Of a stretch of 64,000 nt of DNA, positions 8,642 to 16,226 are shown in pieces. The position numbers and the translations under genes are program-made. Under the pieces are notes generated by a model that was not told the origin of the DNA, did no database searches, and saw nothing but the letters and a program-made list of their open reading frames with translations. Each line of letters begins with the position of its first letter. Within the stretch, counting starts at the first letter, position 1. Location: contig NZ_JAHRDV010000002.1 in assembly GCF_019083805.1 (NCBI RefSeq), positions 310,001 to 374,000 on the forward strand, read 5' to 3'. Origin of the DNA: Acetobacter estunensis (lineage in GTDB: Bacteria > Pseudomonadota > Alphaproteobacteria > Acetobacterales > Acetobacteraceae).

Positions 8642-9952
8642 TCAGTGATGCCTCAAGCCAAGCCGCGCGGCGATCCGACCGCCAAAGCCCAGCCTCGCGA
8701 CACTCGCGCCGGCAACGACCGGCACGGTAATGACCGTATCGCCGGAAGGCGCAGGGGCTGCTGACGGAGTCACCGTTCCGCCCGAAACGGACGGCGCTGC
8801 CGCAGGAACCGGCGCCGGTGTGGCATTGGCTCGCACGATGAGCGTCATCTGCCCGACAGGCTGCCCCTGCGTAACGGGAGCAGGAATCGGCCCCGAGTAA
8901 TCAAGAGAAGCCTGCACGCGGTTCTGCCAGCCATGCGGCAGCACCAGCGACACATCCCGCAGCGCCACCACCGGCACGGTTGCACTTTCGCCCAGCCAGA
9001 CAGGCGCCTGTTCAATGGGCTGCCCCTGATGAACGACCGTTACCAGTTCGAAATTGGCAAATGCCCACGCCATCAGTCGCTCGCCCTCATGCGCACGGGC
9101 GTTGGTGGTGGGCGTGCCGTTGATGGTCATGATGACCCGGCGACCTTCGCGCTTGGAAGAAGCACACAGGCCAAACCCACCCGCATCCGTGTGACCGGTC
9201 TTCAGCCCATCGGCCAAACCCTTGTCCACCAGCACATTGCGGTTGCCCTGATTGATCTTGTTGAAGCTGAAAGAGGTTTCTGAGAAGAAATGATAATATT
9301 GCGGGAAATCGCGGATCAGGTGCGCGGCGATGGTGCAGGTGTCGCGGGCCGACATGTAATGGCCTTCCGCAGGCCACCCGGTCGTGTTCACGTAGTGCGT
9401 GTTGGTCATGCCCAGCTTGGCGGCCGTCTCGTTCATCACGGCGACAAACTGCTCTTCCGAGCCGGAAATGCCTTCCGCCAGCACAATGCACGCATCGTTG
9501 CCGGACTGGATCAGCATCCCCTGAATCAGTTCCTGCACAGCGATGCTCGCGCCCAGCGGCACGAACATCTTCGACCCCTGCATCCGCCAGGCTTTCTCGC
9601 TGACAGGAAGCTGCTGATCGAGCCGCAGACGACCGGACTGAAGCATGGTGAAGACGACATAAGCCGTCATCATCTTCGTCATGGAGGAGGGCGGCATATG
9701 CTCGTCCGCCGCCTTCTCCAGCAGGGTCTGCCCGCTGTCGAAATCGATGATGCACGCCCAGCGCGCAATCGTGTCCACTGGCCCGATGGGCGTCGTCGCC
9801 GGTGTGGAAGGAACGGCAGGCGTTTCGCTCGCAGCGGCAGCCGCCTTGTGCCCCCCGCCATGATGCGAGCGCGCCGAAGCGGTGCGGCTGAGAAGGCTTG
9901 CGCTTCCGGCGAGAGCCGCAGTGCCAGCAAGAAGAATCCGTCGAGTCTGCAC
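8642..9952 (-). CDS. D-alanyl-D-alanine carboxypeptidase (penicillin-binding protein 5/6 family)
   Basis: This periplasmic serine peptidase trims the terminal D-Ala of peptidoglycan stem peptides. The three penicillin-binding motifs are present: SMTK at residues 90-93, SGN at 150-152 and KTG at 251-253. A PBP5-type C-terminal beta domain follows, then a Pro/Ala-rich linker and a short basic tail that could anchor it to the membrane. The N-terminus reads MQTRRILLAG followed by a hydrophobic Ala-rich stretch, so the signal peptide carries a twin arginine and could use Tat rather than Sec. It sits between rlpA and tmk in the envelope block. It resembles DacA/DacC/DacF proteins; the exact paralogue is not assigned. 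Confidence 0.93.
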   Translation of the reverse strand: MQTRRILLAGTAALAGSASLLSRTASARSHHGGGHKAAAAASETPAVPSTPATTPIGPVDTIARWACIIDFDSGQTLLEKAADEHMPPSSMTKMMTAYVVFTMLQSGRLRLDQQLPVSEKAWRMQGSKMFVPLGASIAVQELIQGMLIQSGNDACIVLAEGISGSEEQFVAVMNETAAKLGMTNTHYVNTTGWPAEGHYMSARDTCTIAAHLIRDFPQYYHFFSETSFSFNKINQGNRNVLVDKGLADGLKTGHTDAGGFGLCASSKREGRRVIMTINGTPTTNARAHEGERLMAWAFANFELVTVVHQGQPIEQAPVWLGESATVPVVALRDVSLVLPHGWQNRVQASLDYSGPIPAPVTQGQPVGQMTLIVRANATPAPVPAAAPSVSGGTVTPSAAPAPSGDTVITVPVVAGASVARLGFGGRIAARLGLRHH

Positions 9953-9961
9953 GATCCAATC

Positions 9962-10858
9962 CTATTCGACGACTATGTGCGCACCCGTTAACCCGGCAGC
10001 CAGTGCCCGGTCCAGAGCTGCATCGGCTTCATCCACCCGTGTGAACGGCCCCACACGCACGCGCCACAGTGGCCCACGGTCATCGTCAGACGCGCTGACG
10101 GTGCCGCCGGCCCGCATGGCGGCAAGCGCTGCATAGGAGCGCTGGGTAAAGCGCCCGATTTCAATCCACAAGCTGGTCGGCACGGCCCACTCCTGTCGTG
10201 CCGTCACCGGAAGAGCAGCAAGTGCGGTCACAGGCGCGTAGCTTGATCCGACCGCGGCGGGGCTGGTAGAAGTCTGGACAACACCATTCTTCCCATCCAG
10301 CGCGTTGACTGTCACCTGCTCCACTGGAGCCGCCTGCATATTTAGCAAAGGACCACCGGGCAGCGTTTCGGCGAACATGCGGCTCGGCAGCTCATCCTCG
10401 ATGATCTCAACACGCGCAGGTGATGTGCTCATGGCCAGCATCCGTGCCGCCTGCGGCGTAAGTGAGAGCAGCCGTCCACGCTGCACCGGACCGCGATCAT
10501 TGATGCGGATTGTGATCTCGCGTCCATTATCGAGATTGCGCACGGTGACCTGCGCTGGAAGCTGGAGCGTGGGATGGGCGCCCGCCATGGCCTGCGGATC
10601 GTAGACCTCACCATCGGCTGTCAGGCGCGAAGCATCGGTCGGTGGGTCGATGACCGCCAGACCCGTCGCGCGATAGGACAGATCCTGCTGGGGATAATGC
10701 CATACCCCATCGGCCTGATAGGCCGCACCGACTTCATAATGAACATGCGGCGTCAGTGTCGGACGCGGTGGCTGGCAGGCGCTGACGCCCAAAGCCAGCA
10801 CCAACGGCCAGCCGTGGCCAGCGACACGCGCACCCGCCTTCACGGCACGGCAGATCAT
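9962..10858 (-). CDS. rlpA: RlpA-like septal lytic transglycosylase lipoprotein with SPOR domain
   Basis: A lipobox (VSAC, Cys28) suggests an outer-membrane lipoprotein. The double-psi beta-barrel domain spans about residues 60-145. The two residues known to be catalytic in P. aeruginosa RlpA appear conserved here as H95 (AGAHPTL) and D121 (INDRGP). The usual aromatic motif ASWYG just before the domain is replaced by LAVIDPP, which is unusual. The last 70 residues (RVRVGPF and onward) form a SPOR domain that binds denuded glycan at the division septum. The start overlaps the mltB stop by 4 bp, so two lytic transglycosylases are translationally coupled. Family membership is firm; activity is uncertain because of the altered motif. 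Confidence 0.87.
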   Translation of the reverse strand: MICRAVKAGARVAGHGWPLVLALGVSACQPPRPTLTPHVHYEVGAAYQADGVWHYPQQDLSYRATGLAVIDPPTDASRLTADGEVYDPQAMAGAHPTLQLPAQVTVRNLDNGREITIRINDRGPVQRGRLLSLTPQAARMLAMSTSPARVEIIEDELPSRMFAETLPGGPLLNMQAAPVEQVTVNALDGKNGVVQTSTSPAAVGSSYAPVTALAALPVTARQEWAVPTSLWIEIGRFTQRSYAALAAMRAGGTVSASDDDRGPLWRVRVGPFTRVDEADAALDRALAAGLTGAHIVVE

Positions 10859-11892
10859 GTGGTGGCGGCACCCATCAGGCCGACGCCCAGCGCATAATAA
10901 TCGGAAGGGTTATAGCGCCGGATGACGTTGAAATTGTGATAGACCATGAACGCTTCCGTGCCGGGTCCATCGGGGCGCACGATCGCGCCTTCCACATCGG
11001 AACGGGAGAACTTCGAGCCGTCCTTGCGGCGCACGCCCGCCTGCGTCCACGCCTCAAGCGTGCGCGTATGCTCCCGTCCGATTTCGGCCTGCGCGAGCGT
11101 TTCGGGAACGGTGACCTCCTGCCCCCAGGGCTCACCGGTGCGCCAGCCGCATTTCGCCAGATAGTTGGCGATCGACATCATCACATCCGGCACATTGGTC
11201 CAGATGTCGGCATGGCCCGAGCCATCCATGCTGCGAGCGTAGCGCAGATAGGCGCTGGGCATGAACTGCGGCTGCCCCATGGCCCCTGCGTAACTGCCCG
11301 TCATGTGAGCCGGCGCGATACGCCCCTCGCCCAGAATCTGGAGTGCTTTGAGAAGTTCGGAGCGAAAGAAGGAAGAGCGACGGCCATCATACGCCAGCGT
11401 CGCCAACGCATCGATGACGTTGAACCCACCCGTCAGCTTGCCGTACCACGACTCCATGCCCCAGATGCCCATGACCGGCTGACGATCCACGCCCGTGCGG
11501 GCTTCCACAGCTTCAAGCGTGCCGTTGTAACTTGCCAGCGCCTTGCGGCCCGCATCGATTTTGGTCTGAGTGATGACGCGCTGGCGGTACTGCGCCCAGG
11601 TCAGCGTAAACTCGGGCTGATGACGGTCGAGTTTGAGCACCTTGGCGTTTGGCGCATGAGTCAGGGCCAGAGCTTCGGTCACGATGGAGGCCGGCACACC
11701 CTGCTGCACCGCCTGCTCCCGCACGCCAGCCAGAAAGGCGCTGTAGGACGACGTGGCGTTGGATCTGGTGCCCGACGCGGCCGCAGCGAGAGCCGCGGGC
11801 GATTTGAGCGCCGTCGCCATGCCCGAAGCCACAAGACCACCAACTGCGGCACGCCGACCGATCATGCGCCTTGCCCGGACAAACTCGACCAC
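10855..11892 (-). CDS. mltB: Lytic murein transglycosylase B family protein
   Basis: The 345-residue protein matches MltB/SltB-type lytic transglycosylases, which cleave the MurNAc-GlcNAc bond to give 1,6-anhydro products. The catalytic glutamate is E147 in GIWGMESWYG. The later segments GAMGQPQFMPSAY and VMMSIANYLAKCGW are also diagnostic. The N-terminus has RRMIGRRAAVGG before a hydrophobic stretch ending in Ala residues, a possible Tat signal. It begins the mltB-rlpA-carboxypeptidase series. About 117 bp separate it from the repeat protein upstream, and its promoter is probably there. Confidence 0.93.
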   Translation of the reverse strand: MVEFVRARRMIGRRAAVGGLVASGMATALKSPAALAAAASGTRSNATSSYSAFLAGVREQAVQQGVPASIVTEALALTHAPNAKVLKLDRHQPEFTLTWAQYRQRVITQTKIDAGRKALASYNGTLEAVEARTGVDRQPVMGIWGMESWYGKLTGGFNVIDALATLAYDGRRSSFFRSELLKALQILGEGRIAPAHMTGSYAGAMGQPQFMPSAYLRYARSMDGSGHADIWTNVPDVMMSIANYLAKCGWRTGEPWGQEVTVPETLAQAEIGREHTRTLEAWTQAGVRRKDGSKFSRSDVEGAIVRPDGPGTEAFMVYHNFNVIRRYNPSDYYALGVGLMGAATT

Positions 11893-12009
11893 ACTGCTCT
11901 CCGTTTCAGATTCTGCTCGTGCCCGATCTACGGGACGGTCTTCCTTAATACCTTGGAAGCACAGGCTCCATAGTCGTGAAATGACGTGGCGTCTTGTGTG
12001 GCGCGTCCA

Positions 12010-12540
12010 TCACGGTTTCAGGCGACGACGCTCGGCAATTCCGTACATGATGAAATGACGGAAGGCCTCCAGACCTTTTTCCACGACATCCGGATTTGCG
12101 GCCAGATAATCAGCCGAATCAAAATAAGGATTGGGATTGCGGCCCTCTTTCGCCCCCGTTTGGCGGTAATGCTGCACCGGGTTCATCCCGGCCTGCCGCA
12201 CATCGGGATTGGTCTTCAGATACCACTGTGGGTCGAAATAGCGTGCTTCGGTCGGAATGGCACGCGCCTCTTCCTCGCTCAGACAGACAATGGTGGCTGT
12301 CGGACGAATCTGGGCTTTCGGCACCACTGCGGACTCGGCTGCGTGGACAGGTCGCCGCCGGACACCAAGCGCTGCGGGCGCCTTCCGCCCGGCAACAGCA
12401 CGCCGCAATGCGGTGAGGCGCTTCGCTCCCTGCGGCGGCAGATCGGGGATTTCACGGGCAATCGCGCTGATAGAACAGAAAGTATCGGGCAAACCGTTGG
12501 TCCTGCAGCAATGACGAACAATCGGGGCTGGCTTACGCAA
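12010..12540 (-). CDS. Hypothetical protein with two tandem NPDV/HY-type repeats
   Basis: I do not recognise a named function. The C-terminal half has two copies of a repeat of about 37 residues. The first runs FDPQWYLKTNPDV, then NPVQHYRQTGAKEGR. The second runs FDSADYLAANPDV, then AFRHFIMYGIAERR. The same type of repeat is found N-terminal to many bacterial glycosyltransferases, including the 856-residue enzyme at 38393-40963 in this window. The N-terminal 95 residues are basic and low in recognisable features. The open frame starts with TTG at 12540 and lacks a clear ribosome-binding site; no ATG lies upstream of the repeats, so the true start may be further inside. It may be a stand-alone adaptor or a remnant of a larger protein. 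Confidence 0.6.
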   Translation of the reverse strand: MRKPAPIVRHCCRTNGLPDTFCSISAIAREIPDLPPQGAKRLTALRRAVAGRKAPAALGVRRRPVHAAESAVVPKAQIRPTATIVCLSEEEARAIPTEARYFDPQWYLKTNPDVRQAGMNPVQHYRQTGAKEGRNPNPYFDSADYLAANPDVVEKGLEAFRHFIMYGIAERRRLKP

Positions 12541-12655
12541 CCCGAGAAAAGGAATAATGATTCATTAACACAAAGAGTCGGCCACAGGCAGGCATGATCC
12601 CTCTCTTCATGCGATGCGAGTTGGAGATTGTCGTCGGACATGCAAAGAGCAGGGC

Positions 12656-13270
12656 ATGTCCCTTGCTTCCTCCGGCAATCTGGGCGCGTGGCTGGAAGCG
12701 GCCTCCCATGAGCCGCTCGCTCAGGCGCTGGCGATCCTGCTTGGCACCTTTATCCTCGAAGATGGCGCAACCATCCTGACCGCCATTGCCGTGGGCGATG
12801 GTGTGGTGGCGCTCCCTCTTGCGCTTGCTTCCCTGTATGTCGGCATCGTCACCGGAGACGCGGGCCTGTACGGACTGGGGCGACTGGCCGCTTTCTGGCC
12901 GCCTGCCCGCCGATGGGCGCCATCCGGACAGGAAACCGCGCGCATGGGCGACAAACCGGCGATGGGCTGGTGGCGGGGCGCCGCCCTATTTCGCGTAATC
13001 TTCGTCTGCCGCTTCATTCCCGGCACGCGCCTGCCGATCTACACTGCATCGGGATTTTTCGCGGCCGGTTTCCGTGTGTTTCTGCTCGCCACAATTGCGG
13101 CGACCTTCATCTGGACCAGCGCGCTGTTTGCCTTATCGCTGAAAATCGGTCAGGTGCTGCTGGATGCGCTGGGAGCTTGGCGCTGGGTCGGGGTGGCCGG
13201 ATTTGTGGTCGCCATCTTTCTAGTCGGGCGACATATCGCCCGCATGCAGTCTCCAACGTCACGGGTTTGA
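12656..13270 (+). CDS. DedA family (SNARE-associated/VTT) membrane protein
   Basis: The protein is a polytopic inner-membrane protein of about 204 residues. It has the DedA hallmark early segment (ILEDGATILTAIAV), a GDAGLYGLGR loop, and the VCRFIPGTRLPIYTASGFF re-entrant region with the conserved Arg and Pro-Gly. DedA proteins support membrane homeostasis; members of the family are now known to transport undecaprenyl phosphate or phospholipids across the membrane. The ATG at 12656 has AGAGCAGG close upstream; the frame also has an ATG at 12614 that would add 14 basic residues. It ends 6 bp before an ATP-grasp gene and the two are surely co-transcribed. Which DedA subgroup it belongs to is not clear. 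Confidence 0.88.
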   Translation: MSLASSGNLGAWLEAASHEPLAQALAILLGTFILEDGATILTAIAVGDGVVALPLALASLYVGIVTGDAGLYGLGRLAAFWPPARRWAPSGQETARMGDKPAMGWWRGAALFRVIFVCRFIPGTRLPIYTASGFFAAGFRVFLLATIAATFIWTSALFALSLKIGQVLLDALGAWRWVGVAGFVVAIFLVGRHIARMQSPTSRV

Positions 13271-13276
13271 GCCACG

Positions 13277-14518
13277 ATGGACCAGTTACACGAAATCGAG
13301 CTTACGCCCGACAGCACTCTCTCCATGCCGGACATCACCCCCTCGGACGCTCCTTCTCCCCTTCCCCGCCTCGCCAGCGCAAAGGTACCCGCTCCGCCCA
13401 TGGAAACACCACGTCGCCGGACGTCGCGCGCCCGCAAGCTGTTCGAGTCTGTCATGGGGCGCGGAAAAGACGAACACGAACCGCTCAGCTTCTTCGAGTT
13501 CTGGCCCGGTTGGCTCTTCTACACTCCCATTGTCGCATACTGGATCGCCATGGGTGTGCGGTATCGCGACTTCGGGATGCCCACAGCCGCAAATCCGCTA
13601 ATTTCCACCGGCGGCCTCTGCGGCGAAAGCAAGAGTTCCATCCTCGACATGGCCGGTCCCTTCGCCCGGCAGTTCATCGCTCCATGGGTCGTTCTGGACA
13701 CCGACACCAACGATCTGACACGAGCACAAGCTGCTCTTGCTGCAGCAGGGATTTCCCTGCCCGTGGTGGTGAAACCCGACATCGGGTGCAACGGTACGGG
13801 TGTGAAGCTGGCGCGGACCACGGACGCACTGGCGCTCGCACTGGCGGAATTTCCCAGAGGTGTGCGGCTTGTGCTTCAGCGTCTCATCCCATGGGAGCAT
13901 GAGGCCGGACTGTTCTATATCCGCCACCCTCAGGAAGACTGCGGTCAGATCACATCTCTCACTTACAAGGACGTGCCGGCGTTGACGGGCGATGGGCGTT
14001 CCACTGTCGCGGAACTGCTCGACGCCGATCCCCGCACGCGCCTCCTGCCGCACATTTATCGCCCCCGACTGGCGGACCGGCTCAATGATGTGCTGTCCAA
14101 AAGGCAGACTCTGCCACTCGTGTTCACGGGCAATCACTGCAAAGGCGCGATCTTCCGCAATGGAGCAGCGGACATTACGCCCGCCCTGACAGATGTGCTC
14201 AACCGCATCCTGCGCGACATCCCCGAGTTTCATTTCGGACGCATCGACGTGAAATTCCGATCGGAAAGCGCCCTGCGCGAAGGCAAGGATTTCGAAATCA
14301 TCGAGATCAACGGTGTTGGGTCGGAGGCCACCCATATCTGGGATGCTCATACGACGCTGCGCGAGGCCTATGCGGCGCAGTTTCATCATTATGGCGAGGC
14401 GTTCCGGATCGGCGCGAAAAACCGGGCGCGGGGCTGGAAATCGACCTCCCTGCCCGCAGGCATTCGGCAATGGCGCGAACAGAAGCGGCTCCTGCGTTCT
14501 TACCCCCAGAACGACTGA
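13277..14518 (+). CDS. ATP-grasp domain protein (carboxylate-amine ligase-like), paired with DedA
   Basis: The 413-residue protein has a Pro-rich N-terminus, then a hydrophobic aromatic stretch FFEFWPGWLFYTPIVAYWIA (about residues 74-93) that may lie on or in the membrane. An ATP-grasp fold follows: LPVVVKPDIGCNGTGVKLA is the nucleotide-binding strand and loop, and EIIEINGVGSEATHIWD carries the Glu/Asn metal ligands. ATP-grasp enzymes form acyl phosphates and join a carboxylate to an amine, thiol or hydroxyl group. Relatives are often labelled D-Ala-D-Ala ligase, but the substrate of this group is unknown to me. The 6 bp gap from dedA suggests a joint envelope role. The stop is 4 bp from the convergent mlaD stop. 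Confidence 0.75.
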   Translation: MDQLHEIELTPDSTLSMPDITPSDAPSPLPRLASAKVPAPPMETPRRRTSRARKLFESVMGRGKDEHEPLSFFEFWPGWLFYTPIVAYWIAMGVRYRDFGMPTAANPLISTGGLCGESKSSILDMAGPFARQFIAPWVVLDTDTNDLTRAQAALAAAGISLPVVVKPDIGCNGTGVKLARTTDALALALAEFPRGVRLVLQRLIPWEHEAGLFYIRHPQEDCGQITSLTYKDVPALTGDGRSTVAELLDADPRTRLLPHIYRPRLADRLNDVLSKRQTLPLVFTGNHCKGAIFRNGAADITPALTDVLNRILRDIPEFHFGRIDVKFRSESALREGKDFEIIEINGVGSEATHIWDAHTTLREAYAAQFHHYGEAFRIGAKNRARGWKSTSLPAGIRQWREQKRLLRSYPQND

Positions 14519-14522
14519 GATA

Positions 14523-14984
14523 TCACTCCGTCGGCAGACCACCATTGCCGAAGATGTAGTTGCTCACCTGCTGCTCCAGGCTCAGCGGTTCGCGCGTGTG
14601 CGTCAGCATATCCCCCGCCTTGACAAGCTGGGGCGATTTTCCCGGCTCGATCATCAGCGCATTGTCACGCGAGAGCGTGGGTGCCCCGACCGTCAGCACG
14701 CTGTCCACCGGGAAATGCAACGTATCATTCACCTCAAACGCTACGACAGCCATGTCTGTCTGCGGATCGAGATGAATGGAGGACACGCGACCGACCGTCA
14801 CACCTGACAGAGCGACATCAGCACCGCGCGCAAGCCCATTGGCGGAGACAAAGCGTGCCGACAGCGGATAGCGCGGCACGCCATGCCCCGTCTGCATGCT
14901 GCGGGCATAGATCCCAAAACCGGCGGCAATTCCCAGCACAAGCAGGCTGAACACGGCGGTGCCGGTCTGACGATTATGACCCAT
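14523..14984 (-). CDS. mlaD: MCE-domain protein MlaD (lipid transport, periplasmic)
   Basis: The protein has one N-terminal transmembrane helix (TAVFSLLVLGIAAGFGIYA) and an MCE domain beginning at about residue 40 (YPLSARFVSANGLARGADV), with the LSGVTVGRVSSI strand. MlaD binds phospholipid in the periplasm for the MlaFEDB ABC transporter, which keeps the outer membrane asymmetric. At about 153 residues it has the normal MlaD length. The ATG at 14984 is chosen over one 12 codons upstream because of the GGAGGGAG ribosome-binding site about 9 bases before it. No mlaE, mlaF or mlaC is adjacent, so its transporter must be encoded elsewhere. Confidence 0.88.
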   Translation of the reverse strand: MGHNRQTGTAVFSLLVLGIAAGFGIYARSMQTGHGVPRYPLSARFVSANGLARGADVALSGVTVGRVSSIHLDPQTDMAVVAFEVNDTLHFPVDSVLTVGAPTLSRDNALMIEPGKSPQLVKAGDMLTHTREPLSLEQQVSNYIFGNGGLPTE

Positions 14985-15192
14985 GCGATCTGTCTCCCTC
15001 CAGGAAGCGCGTTTCTCCACGCACTAATGGCGGAGGGCGACAGGACGTCAAGCCGAGGAAATGCGTGGAGGCTGGTATCGTTTTTCCGTAGCCCACGTTA
15101 ATACAACTTTTAAGTCGTTCGACTCCCTATCGTCATTACCGTGCCTGCAACGATCATCGTCACGCATGCACGCAACAAACAGGTTTTTGCAC

Positions 15193-16062
15193 ATGACGCT
15201 GTTGCAGGCTTTGGTCATCGCCATCCTTCAGGGGGCGACGGAACTCTTTCCTGTCAGCAGTCTCGGCCATGCCGTACTTCTTCCGGCCCTGCTCCACTGG
15301 CCTTTCAATGAAAGCGACGAGACGTTTCTGCCGTTTCTCGTCATGCTGCATCTGGGCACATCCGTTGCCCTTTTCGTGTTCTTCTGGCGCGACTGGGCCG
15401 CCATTTTCAGTGGACTGTTCGGACGTCACGGCAATCGCTACCGGCTTGAAAGCCTGCGCATCCTTTTTCTGCTCGTCATCGCCACCATCCCGGCCATTAT
15501 CGTGGGAGGACTGTTCGAGCATCTTCTGCGTCACCTCTTTGGTTCGCCGTTACCTGTGGCCGGTCTGTTGGTGGTCAACGGCCTGATGCTGCTAACGGTA
15601 GAACGCCTGCGCTCACATCTCCCGACCAAGGCGGCCTCCATAAACGAAGCCGCTGATCGCCCCATTGCCAGTCTCTCCGCACAGGACGCTTTGGTGATCG
15701 GCTCTTTCCAGTGTCTGGCCCTCTTTCCGGGCATTTCGCGCTCGGGTGCGACCATCGCCGGTGGCCTGCTGCGTGGACTGCATCATGATGTGGCGGCACG
15801 CTTCTCGTTCCTGATGGCCGAACCGGTCATTCTGGCGGCCACCGCTCACCAGCTTTTCAAAATGCGGCATATGACCGTCACGTCCGAGCAGATTCATATC
15901 GGACTGATTGCAGCCGTCGTCTCCGGAATCACGGCCCTGATCTGCACGGCTGTCCTGATGCGTTACTTCCGCAACCACGATAACTGGGCGCTCGCGCCTT
16001 TCGCGATTTACTGCATCCTGATGGGCATTGGCTCGTTCGCAGTGCTGCACGGCGTTCACTGA
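15193..16062 (+). CDS. uppP: Undecaprenyl-diphosphate phosphatase
   Basis: UppP/BacA removes a phosphate from undecaprenyl pyrophosphate so the lipid carrier can be reused for peptidoglycan and surface polysaccharides. The two active-site regions are present: ATELFPVSSLGH, with Glu17 of this start, and PGISRSGATIAGG. About eight membrane segments span the 289 residues. The open frame extends 44 codons upstream, but the homologous start MTLLQALV at 15193 has AGG about 10 bases before it and fits the family length. The 208 bp to mlaD on the left should contain its promoter. Its lipid-carrier role fits the nearby dedA and the glycan cluster. Confidence 0.95.
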   Translation: MTLLQALVIAILQGATELFPVSSLGHAVLLPALLHWPFNESDETFLPFLVMLHLGTSVALFVFFWRDWAAIFSGLFGRHGNRYRLESLRILFLLVIATIPAIIVGGLFEHLLRHLFGSPLPVAGLLVVNGLMLLTVERLRSHLPTKAASINEAADRPIASLSAQDALVIGSFQCLALFPGISRSGATIAGGLLRGLHHDVAARFSFLMAEPVILAATAHQLFKMRHMTVTSEQIHIGLIAAVVSGITALICTAVLMRYFRNHDNWALAPFAIYCILMGIGSFAVLHGVH

Positions 16063-16226
16063 CGCCCGGCTCTGCAACGGTCATCCGTCCTGTCTGTCGG
16101 ACAAACGGCGCGGTCGCGCCATTTGCGAATGAAACAGACACGGACAGTCGCCCGGAGGAGGCAAGAATTATCCACACTCCACCCGCCGCTCCCGCCAATA
16201 GAGAGATTGGGGAAGCCTCCGGTGAC

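Noticed and set aside
10936-11973. 345-codon plus-strand frame opposite mltB
   Set aside because: It is a shadow frame of mltB, rich in Arg, His and Gly, with no family resemblance.
12279-12641. 120-codon minus-strand frame overlapping the repeat protein
   Set aside because: The repeat protein frame contains clear repeats; this one has none and no start site support. A frameshift relation between the two could not be shown.
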